Source of the DNA: Mycolicibacterium sp. CBMA 226
Lineage (GTDB): Bacteria > Actinomycetota > Actinomycetes > Mycobacteriales > Mycobacteriaceae
Direction of reading: 5' to 3'
NCBI RefSeq assembly: GCF_009729075.1
Contig: NZ_VTGY01000015.1
Span: forward strand, 392,508-456,507
Length of the DNA stretch: 64,000 nucleotides
Made by a program: the position numbers and the translations under genes. Below the pieces are notes generated by a model that saw only the letters and a list, made by a program, of their open reading frames with translations, was not told where the DNA came from and did not search any database. Shown piece by piece: positions 33,373 through 41,901 of the stretch. How positions within the stretch are numbered: the first letter of the stretch is position 1; each line of letters starts with the position of its first letter.

Positions 33373-34164
33373 TTAGACGTCGGAGTAGACGGGCTGCCGG
33401 CGCTGCTGGAAGGACGCGACGCCCTCCCGGAAGTCGGCGGCGTTCAAAAGCTGGATCTGTCCGGCGGTTTCGCGGGCAAACGTGTTGTTCAGCTCGGTCA
33501 GGGTGGCGTCGTTGACGGCCTGCTTGGTCTTACGTAGCGCCACGGCCGGGCCGGACTTGAGCGCCGCGAGCACGCGGTCGACCTCGGCGTCGAGGTCGTC
33601 GGCGGCGTGCACCGAGCTGACGAGTCCGGCGGCAAGCGCCTCGGACGCGGGCAGCTTCTCCGCCAGCAGGGCCATCCGCATGGCGCGGGCCCGCCCGATC
33701 GAGGCGGCGACCAGGGCGGAGGCGCCGCCGTCGGGCATCAGGCCGATCTTGGTGAACGCCAGCAGGAAGGACGACTTCTCGGACGCCAGGATGATGTCGC
33801 ATCCGAGCGCCAGGGAGACCCCGACGCCGGCGGCGACACCGTGTACCACGGCGACGGCGGGCTTAGGCAGGTTCACCAGAGCCGCGACGGCCCGGTTGGC
33901 CGCGTTCAAGACCGCTGCGGCATCGAACTTCTTGGCGTTCTGGTCCTCCGGGCTCAGCCCCGCGCCCGAGCAGAAGCCGCGGCCCGCGCCACCCAGCCGG
34001 ACCACTTTGACCGCCGGGTCGGTCGCGGCCTGGAGCACCGCATCGCCGAGGAGTTCGAGCATTTCCAGCGACAGCGAGTTCAGCGTGTCCGGCCGGTTGA
34101 GCGTCACGGACAACACGCCGTCGTCCAGTGAGACGGTCAGATCGTCGGATCCGGTGTAAGTCAT
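33373..34164 (-). CDS. Enoyl-CoA hydratase/isomerase family protein (EchA10/EchA11-like)
   Basis: 263 residues. Crotonase motifs RGFCSGAGLSPED and GVAAGVGVSLALGCDIILAS. The first catalytic Glu position is Val-Ser in GVGVSL and the second is Asp in GLMPDGGA, as in isomerase-like or thioesterase-like members, so simple hydration is doubtful. Divergent from mcr; M. tuberculosis has echA10/echA11 in this place as I recall. Confidence 0.88.
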   Translation of the reverse strand: MTYTGSDDLTVSLDDGVLSVTLNRPDTLNSLSLEMLELLGDAVLQAATDPAVKVVRLGGAGRGFCSGAGLSPEDQNAKKFDAAAVLNAANRAVAALVNLPKPAVAVVHGVAAGVGVSLALGCDIILASEKSSFLLAFTKIGLMPDGGASALVAASIGRARAMRMALLAEKLPASEALAAGLVSSVHAADDLDAEVDRVLAALKSGPAVALRKTKQAVNDATLTELNNTFARETAGQIQLLNAADFREGVASFQQRRQPVYSDV

Positions 34165-34285
34165 TCAGTACCCCAGTTTCGCGGGCGGGCCAGATGCCCG
34201 CACTAGACAGACTTCGTTATACAAGTAAGCTATGTCGCGGTCAATAGAACTGGGCTCAAACCGATCGACCAAGAGGTGCGAAAAG

Positions 34286-35380
34286 ATGGCTGGACCACTG
34301 CAGGGACTACGCGTTGTCGAGCTGGCCGGCATCGGTCCCGGACCGCACGCGGCGATGATCCTCGGTGACCTGGGCGCCGATGTGGTCCGAGTGGAGCGCC
34401 CGAGCAAGTCCGGCACGCCCAGCGGCGATTCCATGCTGCGCAACCGCCGGTCCGTCACCGCGGACCTCAAGAGCGACGAAGGCCGCGAGCTGGTCCTGAG
34501 CCTGATCAAGAAGGCCGACGTCCTCATCGAAGGCTTCCGCCCCGGTGTCACCGAGCGGCTGGGCCTGGGCCCCGAAGACTGTGCCAAGGTCAACGATCGC
34601 CTGATCTACGGTCGCATGACCGGGTGGGGACAGACGGGCCCGCGTGCCCTGCAGGCCGGCCACGACATCAACTACATCTCGCTCAACGGCCTGCTGCACG
34701 CCGTCGGCCGTAAGGGCGAGCGCCCGGTGCCGCCGCTGAACCTCGCGGGTGACTTCGGCGGTGGCTCGATGTTCCTGCTCGTCGGCATCCTGTCCGCGCT
34801 GTTCGAGCGGCAGACCTCCGGCAAGGGCCAGGTGGTCGACGCCGCGATGGTCGACGGCTCCAGCGTGCTGATGCAGATGATGTGGAGCTTCCGCCGCCAG
34901 GGCATGTGGCGCGACGACCGCGGCGTCAACATGCTCGACACCGGCGCGCCGTACTACGACACCTACGAGACCTCCGACGGCAAGTACATGGCCGTCGGCG
35001 CCATCGAGCCGCAGTTCTACGCCGAGCTGCTGGCCAAGCTGGAGCTGGATCCGGCCGCCTTGCCCGATCAGAACGACGTCGCCCGCTGGCCCGAACTGCG
35101 CGACACCTTCACCAATGCCTTCAAGTCCCAGACCCGGGACCACTGGGCCAAGGTCTTCGAGGGATCGGACGCCTGTACGACGCCGATCCTCAGCTTCGCG
35201 GAGGTCGAGTCCGAGCCGCACATCGCCGAGCGCGACACCTTCTTCCGGTTCGCGCCCGAAGACGGCGACAACCTCGAGCCGATGCCGGCGCCCCGTTTCT
35301 CCCGCAGCGTGCCGAACATTCCGACGCCGCCCCGCGTGCCCGGCTCCGACACCGAGGCTGTCTTGCGCGACTGGGCCTGA
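34286..35380 (+). CDS. mcr: Alpha-methylacyl-CoA racemase (Mcr, CaiB/BaiF family)
   Basis: 364 residues from ATG 34286, with GAGG upstream; a longer frame exists without support. Epimerises the 2-methyl centre of branched acyl-CoAs so beta-oxidation can proceed, needed for phytanic/pristanic and sterol side chains. Numbering from this start places the known active-site residues exactly: His126 (GHDINY), Asp156 (LAGD) and Glu241 (GAIEPQF). The opening MAGPLQGLRVVELAGIG matches Mcr closely. First gene of a coupled operon with an SDR and a nitronate monooxygenase-like gene. Confidence 0.97.
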   Translation: MAGPLQGLRVVELAGIGPGPHAAMILGDLGADVVRVERPSKSGTPSGDSMLRNRRSVTADLKSDEGRELVLSLIKKADVLIEGFRPGVTERLGLGPEDCAKVNDRLIYGRMTGWGQTGPRALQAGHDINYISLNGLLHAVGRKGERPVPPLNLAGDFGGGSMFLLVGILSALFERQTSGKGQVVDAAMVDGSSVLMQMMWSFRRQGMWRDDRGVNMLDTGAPYYDTYETSDGKYMAVGAIEPQFYAELLAKLELDPAALPDQNDVARWPELRDTFTNAFKSQTRDHWAKVFEGSDACTTPILSFAEVESEPHIAERDTFFRFAPEDGDNLEPMPAPRFSRSVPNIPTPPRVPGSDTEAVLRDWA

Positions 35381-35407
35381 GTTTCCAACCAGAAGGGAAT
35401 TGCATCA

Positions 35408-36160
35408 ATGCAGATCAAAGATTCCGTAGCCGTCGTGACCGGTGGGGCGTCGGGCCTGGGCCTGGCGACCACCAAGCGTCTGCTCGACGCCGGCGGCAGC
35501 GTCGTCGTCATCGACCTCAAGGGTGAGGACGTCGTCGCCGAGCTGGGTCCCCGCGCCAAGTTCGTCGCGACCGACGTCACCGACGAGGCCGGCGTGAGTG
35601 CGGCGCTGGATGCGGCCGAGGAGATGGGCCCGCTGCGCATCAACGTCAACTGTGCCGGCATCGGCAACGCCATCAAGACCCTGAGCAAGCACGGCGCGTT
35701 CCCGCTCGACGGTTTCCGCAAGGTGGTCGAGGTCAACCTGATCGGCACCTTCAATGTCATCCGCCTCGCCGCGGAGCGCATAGCCAAGACCGAACCGGTC
35801 GGCGAGGAGCGCGGCGTCATCATCAACACCGCCTCGGTGGCCGCGTTCGACGGCCAGATCGGCCAGGCCGCGTACTCGGCGTCCAAGGGCGGCGTCGTCG
35901 GTATGACCCTGCCGATCGCCCGCGACCTGTCGCGCGAACTGATCCGCGTGTGCACCATCGCCCCGGGCCTGTTCAAGACCCCGCTGCTCGGCTCGCTGCC
36001 GGAAGAGGCGCAGAAGTCGCTGGGTCAGCAGGTGCCGCACCCGGCGCGTCTGGGCGACCCCGACGAGTACGGCTTCCTGGCGCAGCACATCATCGAGAAC
36101 CCGATGCTCAACGGCGAGGTCATCCGCCTCGACGGCGCGATCCGGATGGCACCGCGATGA
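35408..36160 (+). CDS. SDR 3-hydroxyacyl-CoA dehydrogenase (type-10 17beta-HSD-like)
   Basis: 250 residues, AGAAGGGA upstream. NAD-binding TGGASGLG (residues 11-18), NCAGIG, catalytic Ser in NTASVAAFDGQ, Tyr and Lys in YSASK. The YSASKGGVVGMTLPIARDL block and overall pattern match HSD10-type 3-hydroxy-2-methylacyl-CoA dehydrogenases, fitting the partner Mcr. Equivalent to Rv1144 by position. Its stop overlaps the start of the next gene (ATGA). Confidence 0.94.
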   Translation: MQIKDSVAVVTGGASGLGLATTKRLLDAGGSVVVIDLKGEDVVAELGPRAKFVATDVTDEAGVSAALDAAEEMGPLRINVNCAGIGNAIKTLSKHGAFPLDGFRKVVEVNLIGTFNVIRLAAERIAKTEPVGEERGVIINTASVAAFDGQIGQAAYSASKGGVVGMTLPIARDLSRELIRVCTIAPGLFKTPLLGSLPEEAQKSLGQQVPHPARLGDPDEYGFLAQHIIENPMLNGEVIRLDGAIRMAPR

Positions 36161-37158
36161 GCATTCAGACGAAGTTCACCGAGGCCTTCGGTGTCGAGCA
36201 CCCGATCGCCCAGGGCGGTATGCAGTGGGTTGGTCGCGCGGAACTGGTTGCGGCCGTTGCCAATGCGGGCGGTCTGGGTTTCATCACCGCGCTGACGCAG
36301 CCGACGCCGGCGGACCTGGCCAACGAGATCGCCAAGACTCGCGACCTGACGGACAAGCCGTTCGGGGTGAACCTGACGATCCTGCCGGCGATCAACCCGC
36401 CGCCGTACGACGAGTACCGCCAGGTGATCGTCGACGCCGGCGTGAAGATCGTGGAGACCGCGGGCTCGAACCCCGCGCCGCACCTGCCGATGTTCCACGA
36501 CAACGGCATCAAGGTGCTGCACAAGTGCACCTCGGTGCGGCACGCGGTCAAGGCCCAGAGCCTGGGCGTCGACGGCATCAGCATCGACGGCTTCGAGTGC
36601 GCCGGTCACCCCGGTGAGGACGACGTGCCCGGCCTGGTACTGATTCCAGCCGCGGCCAAGGAGATCGAGATCCCGATGATCGCCTCGGGCGGTTTCGGTG
36701 ACGCCCGCGGCCTGGTGGCCGCGCTGGCGCTGGGTGCCGACGGCATCAACATGGGCACGCGTTTCATGTGCACCGCCGAGTCGTGCATTCACCAGAACGT
36801 CAAGGAAGCCATCGTGGCGACCGACGAGCGGGGCACCGAGCTGATCTTCCGCAGCCTCAAGAACACCGCGCGCGTGGCGTCGAACGCGGTGTCGCGTGAG
36901 GTGGTCGACATCCTGAAGAAGGGCGGCCAGTTCGAGGACGTCAAGGATCTGGTGGCCGGCGTGCGTGGTCGCAAGGTGTTCGAGAACGGCGATATCGACG
37001 CCGGCATCTGGACCGCGGGCACCGTCATGGGCCTGATTCACGACATCCCGACGTGCGACGAGTTGATCTCGCGCATCGTCGGGGAAGCCGAGGAGATCAT
37101 CACCGGCCGCCTGGCGCGGATGGTCGGCGCGGGCGAAGCCGAGCTGGCTTCCGTCTAG
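36157..37158 (+). CDS. Nitronate monooxygenase family FMN enzyme
   Basis: 333 residues from ATG 36157, overlapping the SDR stop. TIM-barrel FMN motifs: PIAQGGMQWVGRAEL at the start, catalytic His in GFECAGHPGEDD, ASGGFGDARGL and LGADGINMGTRFM. Related enzymes include nitronate monooxygenases and fatty-acid-linked enoyl reductase-like FMN proteins. Coupling to mcr and the SDR suggests an acyl-CoA redox role rather than nitroalkane detoxification; unproven. Confidence 0.88.
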   Translation: MSIQTKFTEAFGVEHPIAQGGMQWVGRAELVAAVANAGGLGFITALTQPTPADLANEIAKTRDLTDKPFGVNLTILPAINPPPYDEYRQVIVDAGVKIVETAGSNPAPHLPMFHDNGIKVLHKCTSVRHAVKAQSLGVDGISIDGFECAGHPGEDDVPGLVLIPAAAKEIEIPMIASGGFGDARGLVAALALGADGINMGTRFMCTAESCIHQNVKEAIVATDERGTELIFRSLKNTARVASNAVSREVVDILKKGGQFEDVKDLVAGVRGRKVFENGDIDAGIWTAGTVMGLIHDIPTCDELISRIVGEAEEIITGRLARMVGAGEAELASV

Positions 37159-37174
37159 TTCTGCCGTAGTGCGC

Positions 37175-37208
37175 TGAGGGCTGTGACTCGGGGGAGTCAC
37201 AGCCCTCA
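37175..37208. terminator. 15-bp-stem hairpin terminator
   Basis: Perfect stem 37175-37189 with 37194-37208 and a GGGG loop, 16 nt after the nitronate monooxygenase stop. No T-run, as is usual in mycobacteria. Ends the mcr operon. Confidence 0.8.
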
Positions 37209-37276
37209 ATGCATTCGGCAGCGGGTAGCCAGGTAGCTTTTGGCCGTACGACCCGGTACGCGTTAAGGATGTTGAC

Positions 37277-38422
37277 ATGCAGCGCAGCTTGTTCGAGGTA
37301 GATCACGACGACTTCCGGGCATCGGTGCGCGAATTCGTCGCTCGCCACATCGAGCCGAATGAAGACAAGTTCATCGAGCAGCGCTACATCGACCGTGAGG
37401 TGTGGCTGGAGGCCGGCCGCAACGGGTATCTGGGGCTGGAGGTGCCCGAAGAGTACGGCGGCAGTGCCGCGGGGGACTACCGCTTCAATACCGTTCTGTG
37501 TGAAGAGCTTTCGCGGTCCAGTGCCGCGGCGGCGTCGGCATTCACCATCCATTACGACTGTGCCGCACCGTATCTGGTCACGCTGACCACCGAGGAACAG
37601 AAGCGTCGGTGGTTGCCGAAGTTCTGCAGCGGCGAGATGATCACCGCCATCGGGATGACCGAGCCGTCCGGTGGATCGGATCTGGCCGCGTTGAAGACCA
37701 CCGCGGTCAAGGACGGTTCCAGCTACGTCATCAACGGCTCAAAGACGTTCATCACCAACGGGACCCAGGCCGACATGGTGATCGTCGCCTCGCGAACCAC
37801 ACCGGAGAAAGGCTCCAAGGGCATCACGCTGTTCGCCGTGGAAACGGGAATGCCCGGGTTCACGCGTGGACGCAAGCTCGACAAGGTCGGCCAGCCTGAA
37901 GCGGACACCGCGGAGCTGTTCTTCGAAGACGTGCGGGTCGACGAATCGGCGATCATCGGTGAGGTCGACCGGGGCTTCATCCACATGATGACGCTGCTGC
38001 CACAGGAACGGATCAGCGTTGCGGTGGCCAACCTCGCTCACGTGCGGCGGATTCTGGAAGACACTGTCGAGTACGCCAAGGAGCGCAAGGCGTTCGGCCA
38101 AGCCATCGGATCGCTGCAGTGGAACAAGTTCCTGCTCGCGGAAATGGTCACCAAACTCGATGTGACGCAGGCCTATGTCGACAACTGCGTCGTGGCGCAC
38201 CTCAGTGGGCAGTTGACGGCCATCGACGCGGCGAAGGCAAAGTACTGGAGTTCGGTGGTACAGAACGAGATTCTGGACAACTGCGTCCAGATCCACGGCG
38301 GCTACGGCTTCATGAACGAGTACCGGGTCGCTCGGGCCTGGAAGGACGCCCGGGTCACCAAGATTTGGGCGGGGTCGAACGAGATCATGCGTGAGGTCAT
38401 CGGGCGCGACCTGGGGCTGTAG
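37277..38422 (+). CDS. Acyl-CoA dehydrogenase
   Basis: 381 residues. FAD motif GMTEPSGGSDLAAL, KTFITNGTQAD, KAFGQAIGSLQ and QIHGGYGFMNEY. The catalytic Glu is in AGSNEIMREV. It follows the Mcr operon after a terminator, so it is probably transcribed separately, but a role in branched-chain acyl-CoA oxidation would fit. About 60% similar by eye to the paralogue at 28002-29144. Confidence 0.95.
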   Translation: MQRSLFEVDHDDFRASVREFVARHIEPNEDKFIEQRYIDREVWLEAGRNGYLGLEVPEEYGGSAAGDYRFNTVLCEELSRSSAAAASAFTIHYDCAAPYLVTLTTEEQKRRWLPKFCSGEMITAIGMTEPSGGSDLAALKTTAVKDGSSYVINGSKTFITNGTQADMVIVASRTTPEKGSKGITLFAVETGMPGFTRGRKLDKVGQPEADTAELFFEDVRVDESAIIGEVDRGFIHMMTLLPQERISVAVANLAHVRRILEDTVEYAKERKAFGQAIGSLQWNKFLLAEMVTKLDVTQAYVDNCVVAHLSGQLTAIDAAKAKYWSSVVQNEILDNCVQIHGGYGFMNEYRVARAWKDARVTKIWAGSNEIMREVIGRDLGL

Positions 38423-38468
38423 GCGTCGGCGAGGGCTCCGGCCAGACACAACCGGCCCAGACACAACA

Positions 38469-38499
38469 AAAGCCGCCGGCCTTATCGGTCGGCGGCTTT
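38469..38499. terminator. Hairpin terminator with T-run
   Basis: AAAGCCGCCG (38469-38478) pairs with CGGCGGCTTT (38490-38499), 11-nt loop, ending in TTT. It follows the acyl-CoA dehydrogenase gene by 46 nt. Confidence 0.78.
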
Positions 38500-38557
38500 G
38501 ACGCTGGTGATCACCCCAACGAGTCTCTGCGTCAGACTCGCGGGTGAACCCGCGGAA

Positions 38558-38680
38558 TCAGACGGCCTCGGCGAGGTCGGGGAACTGCTCGGACGTGTCA
38601 CCCTCGATCAGGACGTCCCCGTGGTACAGGGCATCGAAATCTACTTTGATGACATCTGCGTTGGTGTCGTCGATCCACAT
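38558..38680 (-). CDS. Possible small acidic ORF
   Basis: 40 residues from ATG 38680, beginning MWIDDTNADVIKVDFDALYHG. The composition (alternating Asp/Val/Leu, no Arg runs) looks more like protein than the usual GC-rich shadow frames. The stop is followed by a CGCGGGT/ACCCGCG inverted repeat that could end its transcript. No family recognised and no clear ribosome binding site. Confidence 0.35.
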   Translation of the reverse strand: MWIDDTNADVIKVDFDALYHGDVLIEGDTSEQFPDLAEAV

Positions 38681-38961
38681 GTCTATGAGGCTATGGGTCG
38701 CTATTAAGAAATCTTTGAGTCACGATTCGGAAAACGCTGGCAATTCTTACCGCTGGGTAGGTTGGTGAACCCGGGCTCCCAAGTGACCCGTGGGTAGGTC
38801 GCATTCCGCAAGGCCACAGCTGATCTTGATGCGCAATCGGCGCCCCTGATCGCGGCTTGGTTCACTCGCCAGTAGCAAACATGACAGCCATCACCTGCGT
38901 CGTGCCTGGTCGGTCGCGTGAACCAGACGTCAATAAATCTCGTGACCATGGTTAGTGACCG

Positions 38962-38993
38962 TTGACACGCCTAAGTTATCGGCGATAACTTAG
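38962..38993 (+). promoter_or_regulatory. Promoter with overlapping TetR-type palindrome upstream of the MMPL gene
   Basis: A -35 box TTGACA (38962-38967) and a -10-like TAACTT (38986-38991) are 18 nt apart. A perfect palindrome, CTAAGTTATCG (38971-38981) and CGATAACTTAG (38983-38993) around one base, covers the spacer and -10. A repressor bound here would block RNA polymerase. The TetR gene at the end of the operon is the likely ligand sensor. Confidence 0.75.
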
Positions 38994-39017
38994 CGGTGTT
39001 ACGAGTAAGGGGAGTCC

Positions 39018-41234
39018 ATGCTGAACCGCATCGCGCTGCTGGCCATTGCCGCACCGAAGAGAATTCTGGTGCTGGCGGGGCTGGTCCTGATCGCCGCGGC
39101 GATCTTCGGCGTCCCGGTCGTCAAGACCCTGCCCGCGGGCGGTTTCCAAGACCCCAAGTCCGAGTCGTCGCAAGCCAGTCGGCTCTTGGCCACCAAGTTC
39201 CACCAGGGCGACATGCCCATGCTGGTTACCGTCACCGCGCCCGACGGGGTGCACGGGCCGGCTGCTTCGGCGGCCGCCCGCGACATCGTCGACCACCTCA
39301 AGGCCTCACCTCACGTCGCCTATGTGTCCTCGGCCTGGACCGTGCCTCCGGCCGCGGCCGGCGAGCTCGTCAGCAAGGACGGTAAATCCGGGCTGATCGT
39401 GGCCGGCATGAACGGCGGCGAGAACAACGCGCAGAAGTACGCGCAGGAACTCTCCGACCAGGTGGTGCACGACCGGCCCGGCGTCACCGTCACGGCCGGC
39501 GGTGGGGCCATCGTCTACTCGCAGATCAACACGCAGACCGAGCACGACCTGCTCGTCATGGAATCCATCGCGGTGCCGCTCAGCTTCCTGGTGTTGGTGT
39601 GGGTCTTCGGCGGACTGGTCGCCGCTGCGCTCCCGATCCTGGTCGGCGGCCTGGCGATGACCGGCACGCTCGCCGTCCTGCGGACGATCACGTTCTTCAC
39701 CGACGTGTCGGTCTTCGCGCTCAATGTGGCCACCGCCCTCGGGCTGGCGCTCGCCATCGACTACACACTGCTGATCATCAGCCGCTACCGCGACGAGGTC
39801 GGCGAAGGGCAGCCGCGGGACCGGGCACTGACCCGCACCATGGTCACCGCCGGGCGGACCGTGTTGTTCTCGGCGACGACGGTCGGGCTGTCGATGGCGG
39901 CGATGCTGATGTTCCCGATGTACTTCCTGACGTCCATCGCCTACGCCGGCATCGCGACGGTGGCGTTCGCGGCCGCGGCCGCGGTGATCGTCACGCCGGC
40001 GGCCATCTGGTTGCTCGGCGACCGGCTCGACTCTCTCAGCCTGCCGCATCTCTTCCGGCGCAACACGACGCCCAAGCCGGTGCATGAGCTGTTCTGGTAC
40101 CGCGCCGCGAAAGCCGTGATGCGCCGCTCGGTCTCGGCCGGCCTGGCCGTCGTCGTGCTGCTGCTGGTGCTGGGTGCGCCGTTCCTCGGCGCGAAATGGG
40201 GCTTCCCCGACGAGCGGGTGTTGCCGACCACGGCTTCCGCACACCAGTTGGGGGACCAGCTGCGCAACGACTTCGCCAACAACTCCGTCACCGACATCAC
40301 GGCCGTCATTCCGGACGCCGCCGGCCTCGCCCCGGCCGCCTTCGACGCCTATGCCGCCGACCTCTCGCGCGTTGCCGCGGTCACCGAAGTGACGGCGCCG
40401 AACGGAACGTTCGTCGGCGGCCGGAAGGTGGGGCCGGCCGGTCCCGGTGCCGCGATCGTCGACGGCAGCGCCTTTCTGACGATCGGCAGCAGCGCCCCGT
40501 TGTTTTCCGACGCGTCGCAGGCGCAACTCGATGCGGTGCACGCGGTCAAGCGGCCGGACGGGCGGCTCGTGCAGTTGGCGGGCGTGGCGCAGACCAGCCA
40601 TGACAGCGTGCAAGCAGTCACCGACCGGCTGCCGTGGGTGCTGGCCGTCATCGCCGTCATCACCCTCGGGCTGCTGTTCCTGCTCACCGGTAGTGTGGTG
40701 CTGCCGGTGAAAGCCCTTGTGCTCAATGTTCTTTCGCTCACCGCGGCCTTTGGCGCGCTGGTCTGGATCTTCCAGGACGGCCACCTGGGCGCGCTCGGCA
40801 CCACGGCGACCGGCACATTGGCCTCGAACATGCCGGTGCTGCTGTTCTGCATCGCGTTCGGGCTGTCGATGGACTACGAGGTGTTCCTGGTCGCTCGCAT
40901 CCGCGAATTCTGGCTCGTGGAGCAGGACAACGACGAGAGCGTCGCCCTCGGCCTGGCCCACACCGGACGGGTGATCACGGCCGCGGCTCTGGTGATGTCG
41001 ATATCGTTCGGCGCGCTGATCGCCGCCGAGGTGTCGTTCATGCGGATGTTCGGACTCGGGCTGACCATCGCCGTCCTGGTGGATGCGACCCTCGTGCGGA
41101 CAGTGCTGGTGCCGGCTTTCATGCACCTGATGGGGCGGTGGAACTGGTGGGCGCCGGCGCCACTGGCCCGGCTGCACAAACGCATCGGCATCAGTGAATC
41201 GGCGCCCGAGCCGTTGGCATGCAGCGCACGATGA
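39018..41234 (+). CDS. MMPL family RND transporter (MmpL13-like)
   Basis: 738 residues with AGGGGAG upstream. Two repeats, each with one membrane helix, a periplasmic domain and five further helices. The proton-relay Asp-Tyr pairs are in AIDYTLLIISRYRDE and SMDYEVFLVARIREF. Exports a lipid or drug across the inner membrane. By position it corresponds to mmpL13a/mmpL13b of M. tuberculosis, which as I recall is split; here it is one uninterrupted gene. Its 3' end overlaps the TetR gene by 16 nt. Confidence 0.93.
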   Translation: MLNRIALLAIAAPKRILVLAGLVLIAAAIFGVPVVKTLPAGGFQDPKSESSQASRLLATKFHQGDMPMLVTVTAPDGVHGPAASAAARDIVDHLKASPHVAYVSSAWTVPPAAAGELVSKDGKSGLIVAGMNGGENNAQKYAQELSDQVVHDRPGVTVTAGGGAIVYSQINTQTEHDLLVMESIAVPLSFLVLVWVFGGLVAAALPILVGGLAMTGTLAVLRTITFFTDVSVFALNVATALGLALAIDYTLLIISRYRDEVGEGQPRDRALTRTMVTAGRTVLFSATTVGLSMAAMLMFPMYFLTSIAYAGIATVAFAAAAAVIVTPAAIWLLGDRLDSLSLPHLFRRNTTPKPVHELFWYRAAKAVMRRSVSAGLAVVVLLLVLGAPFLGAKWGFPDERVLPTTASAHQLGDQLRNDFANNSVTDITAVIPDAAGLAPAAFDAYAADLSRVAAVTEVTAPNGTFVGGRKVGPAGPGAAIVDGSAFLTIGSSAPLFSDASQAQLDAVHAVKRPDGRLVQLAGVAQTSHDSVQAVTDRLPWVLAVIAVITLGLLFLLTGSVVLPVKALVLNVLSLTAAFGALVWIFQDGHLGALGTTATGTLASNMPVLLFCIAFGLSMDYEVFLVARIREFWLVEQDNDESVALGLAHTGRVITAAALVMSISFGALIAAEVSFMRMFGLGLTIAVLVDATLVRTVLVPAFMHLMGRWNWWAPAPLARLHKRIGISESAPEPLACSAR

Positions 41235-41899
41235 CGGCGGCCAAGCGGCGTCGGGCCCCGCGTGGGTCCGGTGACCAGTTGCGTGACGAAATCATCGACG
41301 CGGCAACCGAATTGCTCCTGGAGTCCAACCAGGAGAAGGCAGTGTCAATCCGGTCCGTCGCGCAACGGGTGGGCGTCACCCCGCCATCGATATACCTGCA
41401 TTTCGCCGACAAGGATGCCTTGTTGGACGCGGTGTGCGGCCGCTACTTCGAGCGACTGGACGACGTCATGCAGCAGGTGGCCGACGAGCAACCGACGACG
41501 ATCGACCGGTTGCGCGCACAGGGCCTGGCGTACGTCCGCTTCGCGCGGCAGAACCGCGAGCTCTACCGCATCGCCATGATGTCCGAGGGGCATCCGGGCA
41601 GCGACGTGGACCAGGCCCTCAACGCCGCCGCCTTCGTACATATGCGGGATTCGGTGCAGGCCCTGATGGACGAGGGCAATTATCCGCGCGGCGATGTGAC
41701 GGCGGCGGCACTCGGATTGTGGACGGTGGCACACGGCTTGGCTGCGCTGTTCATCTCGCGGCCGTATCTGCCCTTCGGCGATCTGGAGGAGTTCGCCGAC
41801 CGGGTGCTCAGCGCCGCGTGCCTCGGTGGCATGGTGAGAGGTCTGGGCGCACCGGAGGTAACGCCGCAGCAGCTGGTCGAGAGACTGAAAGGTTCCTGA
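41219..41899 (+). CDS. TetR family regulator of the MMPL operon
   Basis: 226 residues from ATG 41219 (ATG 41231 possible), overlapping the transporter gene. HTH at about residues 25-70 (SIRSVAQRVGVTPPSIYLHFADKDALLDAV) and a TetR_C-type helical domain. Co-transcribed with the transporter and the following methyltransferase; the palindrome at the operon promoter is its likely target, giving auto-repression. Confidence 0.92.
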   Translation: MQRTMTAAKRRRAPRGSGDQLRDEIIDAATELLLESNQEKAVSIRSVAQRVGVTPPSIYLHFADKDALLDAVCGRYFERLDDVMQQVADEQPTTIDRLRAQGLAYVRFARQNRELYRIAMMSEGHPGSDVDQALNAAAFVHMRDSVQALMDEGNYPRGDVTAAALGLWTVAHGLAALFISRPYLPFGDLEEFADRVLSAACLGGMVRGLGAPEVTPQQLVERLKGS

Positions 41900-41901
41900 C
41901 G

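Larger units (their letters stand above)
38423..39017. other. Long intergenic region (595 nt) before the MMPL gene
   Basis: Holds a terminator (38469-38499), a small inverted repeat CGCGGGT/ACCCGCG (38539-38554), a possible 40-residue minus-strand ORF (38558-38680), about 280 nt with no recognised feature, and the promoter/operator of the MMPL gene (38962-38993). No RNA gene recognised. Confidence 0.7.

Noticed and set aside
38498..38707. 69-codon plus-strand ORF after the acyl-CoA dehydrogenase
   Set aside because: It begins inside the terminator stem and has no ribosome site; the minus-strand frame here is more protein-like.
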